Program-made: the position numbers and the translations under genes
Assembly: GCA_937915865.1 (NCBI GenBank)
Contig: CALGIG010000116.1
Span: forward strand, 1 to 64,000
Length of the DNA: 64,000 nucleotides
Source of the DNA: an uncultured Prolixibacteraceae bacterium
Lineage (GTDB): Bacteria > Bacteroidota > Bacteroidia > Bacteroidales > Prolixibacteraceae
Direction of reading: 5' to 3'
The notes under the pieces: generated by a model
Databases searched by the model: none
Seen by the model: the letters and a program-made list of their open reading frames with translations, nothing else
What the model was told of the DNA's origin: nothing
In this document: positions 53,660 to 63,450 of the stretch, piece after piece
How the letters are laid out: every line of letters starts with the position of its first letter
How positions within the stretch are numbered: position 1 is the first letter of the stretch

Positions 53660-56600
53660 TGAAAAATTATTTGTCAGGAGATCTATTTGTATCAACGAAA
53701 CAATTTTTACGAAAAATGAGAGCAACGTTTTTCTTGCTTATACTATGTATTTCACAATTGTTTGCAACTAATTCTCTTTCTCAGGTTGCCAAAGTGAATA
53801 TCTCTATCAGCAATTCAACAGTCATTCAGGTTTTACGAACAATTGAAAGCCAGACTGACTATCTTTTTGTATATGATAAGAACGAAATTGATCTGACCCG
53901 TGCCGTGAGTATTGAATCTGGTATTAAACCAGTTACTGAGATATTATCAGAAATGTTCAGCAATACCAATGTGCGTTATGCTATGAATGGAACAAATATT
54001 ATGCTTATGGTTGAGCATAATGGTGTGATTCAGCAAAAGAAAGGTATCTCGGGTGTAGTAACAGATAATGCAGGGAATCCGCTGCCCGGTGTTACTGTTG
54101 TAATCAAGGGCACTAATATCGGGGTACTTACTGATGTGCAAGGAAACTATTCCTTCACAAATGTACCTGCAGAAGGTTCGCTTGTTTTTTCGTTTGTGGG
54201 AATGAAACAACAAGAAATAGCTATTGGTGGTAAAACAAAGATTGATGCCACTATGCAGGAGGATGTTATTGGCTTGGAAGAAGTAGTGGCTGTAGGCTAC
54301 GGTACTATGAAAAAGAAAGACCTTACAGGTTCTGTATCAAATGTTAACGATGCGAGGTTGCTTGATAAACCGGTTATGAATACTGGTCAAGCTTTAGCCA
54401 ATAAAATTTCAGGGGTGCAGGTCGTTCAGATGGGAGGTGGTATCCCTGGAGGTAACCCAATGATTCGTATCCGTGGGACCAACTCTATCAGTACCAATGG
54501 CGATCCATTGTTTGTAGTTGACGGCATTGTTGGCGTAGCGAACCCCCTCAGCAACCTGAATCCTTCTGAAATTGAGTCGATGGATATTTTGAAAGACGCT
54601 TCAGCAACAGCTATTTATGGTGCTCGCGGCGCAAACGGTGTTGTAATTATCACAACTAAACGTGGTAAAGCTGGCAAAACTTTGATTGAATATCGTGGTA
54701 ATGTCACTTATTCGTTTATGGAAAGGCACCTTTATTCGATGACTGCCGAGCAAATGATGTATACCTACGAACAGGCAATGGCTAACGCCGAAAAATATGG
54801 TACCCCCAACCGGGCCAAAGATTTCCGTGGCCCTTATGCCTCAGGTCTTTCATATTCCGAAATGCCCTGGCTGTTCACTCAAAATGATAACTATCCGGTG
54901 AAATTATTGGGTAAAGACGGAAAATATTACGCTCCGATTTATGATACCAATTGGGAGTCGAAAGCTTTCAGTCCTTCACTTTCTCACGATCATTTTATCG
55001 ACATCCGCGGTGGAAATGAGAACACTAAATTTTATGTAGGTGGTGGTTATACCGATCAACAAGGGTTGATGATTGACTCGTATTTCAAACGTTTTAATGC
55101 TCGTCTTTCCGGAGATATTGTGCTGACCAAATGGCTCAATTTATCAGCTAATCTGGAATTTATCGGAAGTAAAGCATCCAACGATAATAGCATTACCCGT
55201 TCAACTGCCGAGGTTTGGCCAATTGTTCCGGTTAAATATCCCGACGATCCGGCTCTAGGGGCTTATGCAAATCGCTGGGGTACCAATGCTGACTTTGCGG
55301 TTGGCGAACAATGGTACAATATCATTTTCAGAAGAGACCAGGAATATGGTATTATTTATAAGGCACAGGTTCTGGGAAGTATGGTATTAAATGCAACAAT
55401 TACCAAGGACCTTAGTTTTAAAGCAAATGTTTCAACTGATTTCAATAACTATAAAGAAGACTTTTGGTCAGGAACTTATTTCACCAATACAAATAATGCC
55501 CGGTTAACACATAACGACAGCTTTTACTGGCAGAATGAAAATTACTTCAATTATAGTAAGGTAATTGGAGATCACTCCATTAATGGTATGTTAGGGCTTT
55601 CGTGGTCGAAATATGCTTATGAAAACGTTTATGCACGGAACAATGCCTTCTTTACCGATTTTTATGTATGGCATAACCTTGCTGCCGGGTCGGCTGCTAA
55701 ACCTGAAGTTACCAGTAGTGATGGCAATAATACGTTGAATTCATACTTTGGAAGGTTGAATTACAGCTATAAAGGAAGATATATGCTTACAGGAACAGCC
55801 CGTGTTGATGGTTCATCCAAATTTGGTGCAAATAGTAAATACGGTTTCTTCCCTTCGGCTGGTTTGGGATGGCGTCTTTCTGAAGAAAATTTTATGAAGA
55901 GTGTACCATACTTGTCGAATATGAAAGTTAGAGGAAGTTGGGGTAAAACTGGTAACCAGGAAATTGGTAGCTATGTAACCCAGCAGTTTGTTGGCGTAAA
56001 TAGTAGTATTGTTATGGGTGGTAAAACAATAACCGGTATTTATCCCAATTCGGTGGGTAACCCCGATTTGAAATGGGAAACTACCCGTCAGTGGGATGCC
56101 GGTATCGATATTGGTTTATTCCACGACCGTGTTCAGTTAGTGTTGGATTACTACAACAAGAAAACCACAGATATGCTTCTCGACGTTCCGCTGCCATACT
56201 CAACTACTGTAGGAACAGCAAAACTTAACTATGGATCGGTTGGTAACCGTGGTTTCGAAATTACTTTGAATACAAGAAATATTGATAAAGGCGACTTCCA
56301 ATGGAGTACTGCTTTCACACTTTCGTCGAACCATAACGAAGTGCTGGCACTTGGCCCAACCGGTGCGCCTATTTACCAACAAACAGGCGCCGGTAATGCA
56401 ACAACTATTATTAAAATTGGTGCGCCAATCGGGTCATTCTTTGGGTTGAACCGTTTAGGAACCTGGAAAACAACCGAAGCTGTTGAAGCTGCCAGATATG
56501 GGATGTTACCTGGTGACTTGAAATTTGAGGACAAAAACAACGACGGTAAGATCGACTTTACATCTGATGGTGATATTATCGGACGTGCATTCCCAAAAAT

Positions 56601-57090
56601 CATTGCCGGGTTCAATAATACATTTAAATACAAAAACTTCGATGTGTCGATTGATATTGCTATCGTTTCGGGTGTAAACAAAGCATTTATCCACGAATCT
56701 GCCGAAGATCGTCAGTTGGTTTCCGGAGGATTGAATTCTTCATTACAAGCATGGAGACCCGATAATCAGAACTCGATGGTTGCACAATTCCGCCCTGGAA
56801 ACGGTGGTGGTTATTATCAGTCGTATGCCGATACTCACATGATATCAGATGCATCATTTATCAGGGGTAGTAATGCTACACTGGGATACACTTTCCCTTC
56901 ACATTTCCTTGGGCTCGAAAAATTGAGAGTTTATCTGAATGCTACTAATTTCTTCCTGATAACCAAGTGCGAAGGATATGATCCGGAAGGTAGCTCGCTG
57001 GACAAGAACTTAACGTTAGCTCCTAACTCGGATAAATACCAGTATCCAACCCCAACAACGGTATCATTTGGCGTCAATGTTAGTTTTTAA
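53659..57090 (+). CDS. SusC/RagA TonB-dependent transporter with STN domain (PUL 2)
   Basis: This 1143-residue outer-membrane protein has a leader with the hydrophobic core at 20-38, an STN domain (about 45-115, VNISISNSTVIQVLRTIESQ), a CarboxypepD_reg-like domain (about 129-208, GISGVVTDNAGNPLPGVTVV), a plug (EEVVAVGYGTMKKKDLTGSV, RIRGTNSISTNGDPLFVVDG) and a barrel ending SFGVNVSF. The STN domain links it to the FecR/sigma pair upstream. An internal Met at 20 is an alternative start. Confidence 0.95.
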   Translation: MKNYLSGDLFVSTKQFLRKMRATFFLLILCISQLFATNSLSQVAKVNISISNSTVIQVLRTIESQTDYLFVYDKNEIDLTRAVSIESGIKPVTEILSEMFSNTNVRYAMNGTNIMLMVEHNGVIQQKKGISGVVTDNAGNPLPGVTVVIKGTNIGVLTDVQGNYSFTNVPAEGSLVFSFVGMKQQEIAIGGKTKIDATMQEDVIGLEEVVAVGYGTMKKKDLTGSVSNVNDARLLDKPVMNTGQALANKISGVQVVQMGGGIPGGNPMIRIRGTNSISTNGDPLFVVDGIVGVANPLSNLNPSEIESMDILKDASATAIYGARGANGVVIITTKRGKAGKTLIEYRGNVTYSFMERHLYSMTAEQMMYTYEQAMANAEKYGTPNRAKDFRGPYASGLSYSEMPWLFTQNDNYPVKLLGKDGKYYAPIYDTNWESKAFSPSLSHDHFIDIRGGNENTKFYVGGGYTDQQGLMIDSYFKRFNARLSGDIVLTKWLNLSANLEFIGSKASNDNSITRSTAEVWPIVPVKYPDDPALGAYANRWGTNADFAVGEQWYNIIFRRDQEYGIIYKAQVLGSMVLNATITKDLSFKANVSTDFNNYKEDFWSGTYFTNTNNARLTHNDSFYWQNENYFNYSKVIGDHSINGMLGLSWSKYAYENVYARNNAFFTDFYVWHNLAAGSAAKPEVTSSDGNNTLNSYFGRLNYSYKGRYMLTGTARVDGSSKFGANSKYGFFPSAGLGWRLSEENFMKSVPYLSNMKVRGSWGKTGNQEIGSYVTQQFVGVNSSIVMGGKTITGIYPNSVGNPDLKWETTRQWDAGIDIGLFHDRVQLVLDYYNKKTTDMLLDVPLPYSTTVGTAKLNYGSVGNRGFEITLNTRNIDKGDFQWSTAFTLSSNHNEVLALGPTGAPIYQQTGAGNATTIIKIGAPIGSFFGLNRLGTWKTTEAVEAARYGMLPGDLKFEDKNNDGKIDFTSDGDIIGRAFPKIIAGFNNTFKYKNFDVSIDIAIVSGVNKAFIHESAEDRQLVSGGLNSSLQAWRPDNQNSMVAQFRPGNGGGYYQSYADTHMISDASFIRGSNATLGYTFPSHFLGLEKLRVYLNATNFFLITKCEGYDPEGSSLDKNLTLAPNSDKYQYPTPTTVSFGVNVSF

Positions 57091-57109
57091 CTCTAAAAAA
57101 TGATCAATC

Positions 57110-58756
57110 ATGAAATATAATCGAATAACTACCATAAATTTCGCCTTGCTGTTTTCCTTGATTCTTCTTTTGGGAAGTTGTGATAAATTTTTGGAGGAAG
57201 TTCCAACAGCAAACTTATCAGATAAGTCAACATATAAAACTCAGGCTGACGTTGATGCATTGACTATAGGCCCATACAGATCGTTGCCAAACTGGCTCAG
57301 TGGTGGTGGCGACTGGGGAAATCAGCTTCCTAATTCGGTTGAGTTTGTAACAGGTTTTGCCTGGACTGCCGAACCTCATGCTCAATTCTGGAAATACGAA
57401 ACCAACCAGGTTTCGGGCGACTTGCTCGATAATTACAATAACCAATGGATGTACTGGTGGCAAGGTGTGAGAGATGCTAATTTTTCAATTGCACAGCTTA
57501 GTAAAGTTACTTCAGTAGCAACAGCTAATGTTCAAAAAGCGTTAGGCGAAGTTCGTACTTTACGTGCATGGTATTACTTCTGTTTGGTGCGCTACTTTGG
57601 CGATGTACCAATGATTACCGAGCCGCTTGCTTCGATTTCTGAAGCCGAACAGCCACGAACATCGTTGAAGAAAATTTACGATGAGGTGATAATTCCTGAC
57701 CTGGAATTTGCCGTAAACCAAAGTACCTTGGTTGATGCCAAATCGACCGACGGACGCATTACCAAATATACCGCACGTGCTATTTTAGCTGATGTGTATT
57801 TGACATGTGCCGGCTATCCTTACCAGGAAGTTGCTACCAATGCAACAAAAGATTGGTGTGTTGAAGGTGGCTGGGCAATGACAGCCTATCCTGTGGCCAG
57901 CGGTAAATCGTTCCTCGAAAAAGCCAAAACGCAATTGGATGTTCTTTATGGCAAATATACTTTGGGAACATACAAAGACTTGCGCGATCCGGCTAAGAAC
58001 AATTCAGGAGAAGCAATTTTCCAGGCACAGTTCCTTTCCACTATTTCCAATAACGGTATAATCCAGTGTTGTTTCCCTTTAACCAGCCACATTTCGATGT
58101 TTGGTGACGAGAACGGTACTTTTATCCCGTCGATTGGATATTACAATTCGTACAACGACAACGATTTAAGGAAGAAAGAAGGCCAATTCTTTTTTACTTA
58201 TGACTATGTATCGAATAAATATGCTGAAAAAGGTAACCTGGTAAAGTTCGATCGTCCGTATTTGTATAAGTATTATGATGAATCAGCTGTGAAAGGGGCA
58301 TCTCCTGCCGGTGGAGCTTCAGGCTTGAACTGGTCTTTCTACAGATATGCCGATGTGCTGTTGATGCTTACTGAAGTTAACTGGACATTAAAACAACTTG
58401 GATCCTCGGTTGCCGATAATGACATAACCAAAGGTATTAATGAAGTTAGGACCAGGGCTTTGATGCCGGCTTATAACGCTTCTGATGTAAACCTGTTTAC
58501 GATTATGAGCGAAAGAGCTTACGAGTTGGTTTTTGAAAATAAAATGATTTGGGACCAGCGCCGTACACGTATGTGCCTGACTCCAGGAGTAGGTTCTTTT
58601 GGCACTATTCACAGTTTCTTCGGACATCGGCCCGAATCGTTTAGCTTTAATTTTGCTGCAATGAACCTCCTTTGCCCAATGCCGGGAAATGAAATAAAGA
58701 CCAATAAAAAGCTTCTGCAAAACTTTGGATATTTGCCTAAACAAGTTGGTCAATAG
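57110..58756 (+). CDS. SusD/RagB family outer-membrane lipoprotein (PUL 2)
   Basis: This 548-residue lipoprotein has C24 (LILLLGSC). It follows the classic SusD pattern: KFLEEVPTANLSDKSTYKTQ, the ALGEVRTLRAWYYFCLVRYFGDVPMI TPR block, TKYTARAILADVYL, YRYADVLLMLTEVNW and a C-terminal ELVFENKMIWDQRRTR. It starts 19 bp after susC and would form the substrate-binding lid of the transporter. It is only distantly related to the PUL 1 SusD, which belongs to a different subfamily. Confidence 0.95.
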   Translation: MKYNRITTINFALLFSLILLLGSCDKFLEEVPTANLSDKSTYKTQADVDALTIGPYRSLPNWLSGGGDWGNQLPNSVEFVTGFAWTAEPHAQFWKYETNQVSGDLLDNYNNQWMYWWQGVRDANFSIAQLSKVTSVATANVQKALGEVRTLRAWYYFCLVRYFGDVPMITEPLASISEAEQPRTSLKKIYDEVIIPDLEFAVNQSTLVDAKSTDGRITKYTARAILADVYLTCAGYPYQEVATNATKDWCVEGGWAMTAYPVASGKSFLEKAKTQLDVLYGKYTLGTYKDLRDPAKNNSGEAIFQAQFLSTISNNGIIQCCFPLTSHISMFGDENGTFIPSIGYYNSYNDNDLRKKEGQFFFTYDYVSNKYAEKGNLVKFDRPYLYKYYDESAVKGASPAGGASGLNWSFYRYADVLLMLTEVNWTLKQLGSSVADNDITKGINEVRTRALMPAYNASDVNLFTIMSERAYELVFENKMIWDQRRTRMCLTPGVGSFGTIHSFFGHRPESFSFNFAAMNLLCPMPGNEIKTNKKLLQNFGYLPKQVGQ

Positions 58757-58791
58757 AAATTGATATTATGTATTATCTAAAACTATGCAAG

Positions 58792-59523
58792 ATGAAAACA
58801 ACAAGAATCATATTATTGGCTTTCACTATGGTTGCGTTGCTCGTTAGTTGTTCGAAACAATCTTATTGGGATATACCAACAGATGAGAACGGTAACGCCA
58901 TTATAACACAGGTGTCAAAAACTACTTCTGCCGGAATTTCAATGCTCGATGGGTCGTTTACCATACAATCAACCTTGCCAAATGCAAAAGTTGGAGATGA
59001 AATGACTATCGACCTGGTGAAACCGCAAGTCCCGTCATGGGATGCCAAAGGAGCAACACAAATTTTACCAATATCTGGCGCAACAAAAAAAGCTAAAGTT
59101 GATGCTAATAAACAAATATCTGTTACTTACACTCGTACCGAATCGACTCTTTTAAACCTGGCCGATTATGTGACTGTTATTATTTCAGGAAATACCGACA
59201 GCGGAAAACTATTGATTACATTAGTTTCGGCTTTTACCGTTACTAAACCTACCAGTGTAACCAAAACAACTGATGCTGCTTTTTCGGTGAAAGTTGCTCC
59301 TAAAAGTGCAACTTACTCTGGTAGCCTGGTCGTGAAAATAAAAAATGGAGCGAAAGGTACCTGGAGTGATGTTACCGGAAGTCCTTTCTCTGGTTCACAA
59401 CCATTTAATGTGCCAGTTAAAGGAGCCGACTTTGTGAAAAGCGATACCTTGTTTTATACTTTTACTGCAGCTGTTGGAAATTATTCTGAAATTTATTCTG
59501 CCTCAGTAATTGCTTCAAAGTAA
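58792..59523 (+). CDS. Putative surface glycan-binding lipoprotein (SusE/F position)
   Basis: 243 residues from the chosen ATG, with a lipobox at C20 (MVALLVSC). Two tandem beta-sandwich-like domains can be guessed (about 30-140 and 145-243), rich in Ser, Thr, Lys and Val. No family is recognised with confidence. Its place right after SusD and its lipid anchor are those of SusE/SusF-type glycan-binding proteins. The longer in-frame start at 58768 would spoil the signal peptide, so 58792 is preferred. Confidence 0.65.
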   Translation: MKTTRIILLAFTMVALLVSCSKQSYWDIPTDENGNAIITQVSKTTSAGISMLDGSFTIQSTLPNAKVGDEMTIDLVKPQVPSWDAKGATQILPISGATKKAKVDANKQISVTYTRTESTLLNLADYVTVIISGNTDSGKLLITLVSAFTVTKPTSVTKTTDAAFSVKVAPKSATYSGSLVVKIKNGAKGTWSDVTGSPFSGSQPFNVPVKGADFVKSDTLFYTFTAAVGNYSEIYSASVIASK

Positions 59524-59595
59524 TAATCTGTTAGAGAGATGTTTGCATAAATAGAAGTTGAGCACATTTGTAAGACGTGATTATCACTTAACTTT

Positions 59596-59640
59596 CAAGC
59601 TGCTTCGGATAACCGGGGCAGCTTGCTTCGTCTTTACACG
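59596..59640 (+). terminator. Hairpin after the SGBP-like gene
   Basis: CAAGCTGC (59596-59603) pairs with GCAGCTTG (59618-59625), with inner CGG/CCG pairing. The following tract (CTTCGTCTTTAC) is only moderately T-rich, so it may attenuate rather than fully terminate before the sulfatase genes. Confidence 0.45.
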
Positions 59641-59780
59641 CCAGTGATACTATTAGGCGCTTATATTTTATTTCTTTTACAGCCATAAATATTTGTTGCG
59701 CTGTGTCACCGGCGATAATCCTTACAGGTCATATCAAGGCAGCTTCTTTTTTTATACATTTGTGATAAACCTAAACAACT

Positions 59781-61244
59781 ATGACCTGTATAATCAAAAA
59801 TTCCTTACTTGCCAGTCTTGCAGTGTCTTCATTATCAGTGCAAAGCAATCCAATGCCCAAAACACATACGCCGAATATAGTATTGATTTTTATGGACGAT
59901 TTGGGCTATGGCGATTTGAGTTGCTACGGAGCTTCACAATATAAAACGCCGAACCTTGACCGGATGGCAGCTATGGGTATTCGGTTCACCAGTTTTATGG
60001 CTGCCCAGGCGGTTTGCAGCGCTTCTCGTGCCGGAATATTGACGGGTTGTTATCCTAACCGTGTTGGAATTTCAGGTGCATTAATGCCCGATGCTAAAAT
60101 TGGCTTAAATCCGGCAGAAGAAACGATTGCTGAAGTTGTAAAAAAACGTGGCTACAAAACCTGTGCAATAGGGAAATGGCACCTGGGCGTACAAAAGCAA
60201 TTTTTGCCCTTGCAACAAGGCTTCGATGAATATTTGGGGCTTCCGTATTCGAATGATATGTGGCCGGTGAATTATGACGGAACGCCTATTAAGAAAGAAT
60301 CGAACGATTGGAAATACAATTATCCGGTTTTACCATTAATTGAAGGCAATGAGAAGGTAAAGGAAATCCGCACACTCGACGATCAGTCTCAGTTAACTAC
60401 CATATATACTGAAAAGGCCGTTCGGTTTATCAATGAAAACAGAAAAAAGCCATTCTTTTTATACCTGGCACATTCAATGACCCATGTTCCGCTTGCAGTT
60501 TCCGATAAATTTAGAGGGAAGAGTGAGCAAGGTTTATTTGGTGATGTGATGATGGAAATAGACTGGTCGGTTGGCGAAATACTGAAAACGCTTGAGAAGA
60601 ATGGGCTCGACAAAAATACGTTGGTTATTTTTACATCGGATAATGGCCCATGGTTGAATTTTGGGAACCATGCCGGATCGACTGGCGGGCTGCGCGAGGG
60701 AAAAGGGAACAGCTTCGAGGGTGGGCAGCGCGAACCCTGCCTGATGCAATGGCCCGGGCAAATTGTTGGCGGTAGTATTTGCAACAAATTAGCATCAACC
60801 ATCGATTTGCTGCCAACCATTGCTGCATTGACCAATTCGCCGCTTCCGGACAAAAAGATAGATGGAGTAGATATTTCTGCATTGATATTTGGTGATGAGA
60901 AGGCAAATCCCCGGGAAACATTTTTATATTATTATCGGAAAAATAGTCTCGAAGCTGTTCGGAAAGGTTCGTGGAAGCTGGTGTTTGCTCATCCCGGACG
61001 TACTTATGTTGGTTTTAAGCCAGGTGTAAACGGATTTCCGGGACCTGTAAACGAAAATTTTCAGTTTGAAGAAGCATTATACGATTTGCGACGCGATCCG
61101 GGCGAACGTTACGATGTGAAAGGGTTTTATCCTGAAGTGGTTGTAGAACTTCGGAAACTTGCCGATGATGCACGTGATGATTTGGGTGATGACATTCAGA
61201 AAATACCAGGGAAAAACCGCAGAGAACCTGGGCGGGTGGAGTAA
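59781..61244 (+). CDS. Sulfatase (S1 family, formylglycine type) A
   Basis: This 487-residue secreted arylsulfatase-like protein has metal aspartates D39-D40 in IFMDDLGYGDLSCYG. The formylglycine signature CSASRAGILTG has C79 as the residue to be oxidised; it carries Ala instead of the usual Pro in CxPSR, an accepted variant. Further motifs are GKWHLG, FTSDNGPWLNFGNHAG and a C-terminal substrate sub-domain. It hydrolyses sulfate esters, presumably on the glycan imported by PUL 2. The maturing anaerobic sulfatase-activating enzyme is not in this window. Confidence 0.93.
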   Translation: MTCIIKNSLLASLAVSSLSVQSNPMPKTHTPNIVLIFMDDLGYGDLSCYGASQYKTPNLDRMAAMGIRFTSFMAAQAVCSASRAGILTGCYPNRVGISGALMPDAKIGLNPAEETIAEVVKKRGYKTCAIGKWHLGVQKQFLPLQQGFDEYLGLPYSNDMWPVNYDGTPIKKESNDWKYNYPVLPLIEGNEKVKEIRTLDDQSQLTTIYTEKAVRFINENRKKPFFLYLAHSMTHVPLAVSDKFRGKSEQGLFGDVMMEIDWSVGEILKTLEKNGLDKNTLVIFTSDNGPWLNFGNHAGSTGGLREGKGNSFEGGQREPCLMQWPGQIVGGSICNKLASTIDLLPTIAALTNSPLPDKKIDGVDISALIFGDEKANPRETFLYYYRKNSLEAVRKGSWKLVFAHPGRTYVGFKPGVNGFPGPVNENFQFEEALYDLRRDPGERYDVKGFYPEVVVELRKLADDARDDLGDDIQKIPGKNRREPGRVE

Positions 61245-61299
61245 ATAGTGATCAGTCGTATTTTTCAGAAGCATAAAACAAACCTAAAAAATTAACTAT

Positions 61300-62868
61300 A
61301 TGAACCGGACAAGCCTATTTACCATGCTGGGCATTTGCTCGACAGGAATGATGTCTTCGTGCGCCAAACAGGAACTTAAACCAGTCCGACCGAATATCCT
61401 GTTTATTATGAGCGACGACCACGCCTATCAGGCAATCAGTGCTTATGGATGTGGATTGAATAAAACGCCGAACATCGACCGTATTGCCCGTGAAGGCGCC
61501 ATTTTTAACCGCGCATTTGTGACCAATTCGCTTTGCGCACCAAGCCGTGCAGTAATTTTGACCGGAAAATTCAGCCATTTGAATGGGAAAGTAGATAATC
61601 GTGCCACATTCGACTGGAACCAACAGAACTTTGCCAAAATTCTGCAGCAAAACGGGTATCAAACTGCATTAATCGGGAAGATTCACCTCGATGGTTTGCC
61701 ACAGGGCTTTGATTATTCGAATGTGCTTCCGGGACAAGGTAATTATTACAATCCCGATTTCATTGAGAATGGTGTGAAGAAGCAATATCAGGGCTATGTT
61801 ACTTCGCTTACTACGGAGTTTGCCCTTAACTGGCTGGATAAAATGCGCGACAAATCGAAGCCATTTTGCCTGATGTACCATCAGAAAGCTCCACACCGGA
61901 ACTGGCTTCCCGAAGAAAAGTATTTCAATTTGTATGAAGATCGGGAATATGATTTTCCTGAGAATTTTTTCGACGATTACCAGGGACGGGGGACCGCGGC
62001 TCACACGCAAAAAATGAGCATCGTACGAGATATGATGTGGGGGCACGATATGAAGTTTGAGAATGACCCTTACACTGGTGAACCAACTAACTTTATGAAC
62101 GATATTAACCGGATGGATGAGAAACAGCGACTGGCATGGCGCAAAGCATACAATCCGCGTAACGAGGCTTTCCTGAAAAACAAACCTGAAGGGAGAGACC
62201 TTGCCAAATGGAAATACCAGCGTTATATGCGCGACTATCTGAAATGTATCCAGTCGGTTGACGATGGGGTAGGACAGGTGCTCGATTATCTCGATAAAAA
62301 CGGTCTGGCTGAAAATACGATTGTTATATATACTTCAGATCAGGGTTTTTACCTGGGAGAGCATGGTTGGTTCGATAAACGGTTTATGTATGAGGAGTCG
62401 TTCCGAACACCACTGGTGATACGCTATCCGAAGGAGATAAAGGCAGGTACTGTAATCGACAAATTGGTTCAGAATGTTGATTATGCACCAACATTTTTGG
62501 ATTACGCCGGATTAAAAGCGCCGGACGATATGCAGGGCCTTTCTTTTCGTAAACTGGTAAGAGGAGACGCAGGTGAATGGCGCGATGCTATTTATTACCA
62601 ATATTTTGAATATCCCGCAGAGCATGAAGTAAAACGCCATTATGGTATTCGGACTGATCGTTATAAACTCATCCATTTTTACAACGATGTTGACGAATGG
62701 GAAATGTACGATTTGGAAAAGGACCCGCACGAAATGAAAAGTATCTATAATAATAAAGCGTACACCGACGTACAAAAGGATATGCACACGCGACTTACCG
62801 AACTTCGGGCCAAATATGGCGAAACCGACGAAATGGACCGGAAGTTTATTGAAAGTTACAAACGATAA
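61300..62868 (+). CDS. Sulfatase (S1 family, GlcNAc-6-sulfatase-like) B, lipoprotein
   Basis: This 522-residue protein has a lipobox at C21 (GMMSSC) and metal aspartates in LFIMSDDHAYQAISAYG. The canonical formylglycine motif CAPSRAVILTGK has C79 as the modified residue. Further motifs are GKIHLDG, YTSDQGFYLGEHGWFDKRFMYEES, typical of the GlcNAc-6-sulfatase/iduronate-sulfatase-like branch, and RTPLVIRYP. It lies 55 bp after sulfatase A. Together they suggest a substrate carrying at least two kinds of sulfate ester. Confidence 0.93.
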   Translation: MNRTSLFTMLGICSTGMMSSCAKQELKPVRPNILFIMSDDHAYQAISAYGCGLNKTPNIDRIAREGAIFNRAFVTNSLCAPSRAVILTGKFSHLNGKVDNRATFDWNQQNFAKILQQNGYQTALIGKIHLDGLPQGFDYSNVLPGQGNYYNPDFIENGVKKQYQGYVTSLTTEFALNWLDKMRDKSKPFCLMYHQKAPHRNWLPEEKYFNLYEDREYDFPENFFDDYQGRGTAAHTQKMSIVRDMMWGHDMKFENDPYTGEPTNFMNDINRMDEKQRLAWRKAYNPRNEAFLKNKPEGRDLAKWKYQRYMRDYLKCIQSVDDGVGQVLDYLDKNGLAENTIVIYTSDQGFYLGEHGWFDKRFMYEESFRTPLVIRYPKEIKAGTVIDKLVQNVDYAPTFLDYAGLKAPDDMQGLSFRKLVRGDAGEWRDAIYYQYFEYPAEHEVKRHYGIRTDRYKLIHFYNDVDEWEMYDLEKDPHEMKSIYNNKAYTDVQKDMHTRLTELRAKYGETDEMDRKFIESYKR

Positions 62869-63047
62869 GTCTGATAGAACAACAAAAGCAAAGTTTTTCG
62901 AGAGACATAAAGATCAGGAGGCTGTTCAAAAAAAAGGATGGGATATTCAAGTGTACCAGTTTTCACTTGGTTACACAATGTAACTACTTTGAATTCTTTA
63001 GGGTTATCTTCTTCTTTTCTTGACAAACCTCCTTTAAATTATATATT

Positions 63048-63172
63048 TAAGTAATGAGAATGAAATAATGTCGTACTTATGTTCATATTTTTATACTGAC
63101 TCACCCCCTGCACCTAGCGGACGTCGGGGTGAGTACATTTAAAATACGACAATAAATTGTTCTTATTACTTA
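63048..63172. repeat. 125-bp imperfect palindrome with nested hairpin
   Basis: The outer 32-nt arms (63048-63079 and 63141-63172) match inversely at 24 of 32 positions, several mismatches being transitions that allow G-U pairing. The strongest block is TGTCGTA/TACGACA. Nested inside is a perfect 9-bp hairpin ACTCACCCC (63099-63107) with GGGGTGAGT (63126-63134). There is no clear target duplication. It could be a MITE relic or the fold of a non-coding RNA. Confidence 0.6.
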
Positions 63173-63450
63173 GTAACAAAACAATCTATTGTTTTATTTT
63201 AAAATGCTCACATTATTATTTGTAAATTTTCCTATTATTTGTTTGTTTTTATTGTTTTATTGCCATAATTTTAATTGTTGCTTATTTCAATGAAGGTTGG
63301 TTTGTAGGGCTTGGTGGTAAAATAGGTTTCGCCAGGGTTCTTTGTAATAATGGTTTTCCTGAAAAACAAAACAAAATATCCAACTTGGTGCTGTGTTTTT
63401 TTCACCCGACAGATGATTCCCGCTCAGAATTTTTCATTGACGTTAATAAT

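Noticed and set aside
62917..62940. GAGGCTGTTCAAAA as the end of an insertion sequence
   Set aside because: It resembles ends of some IS elements, but no partner inverted repeat, transposase remnant or target duplication was found.
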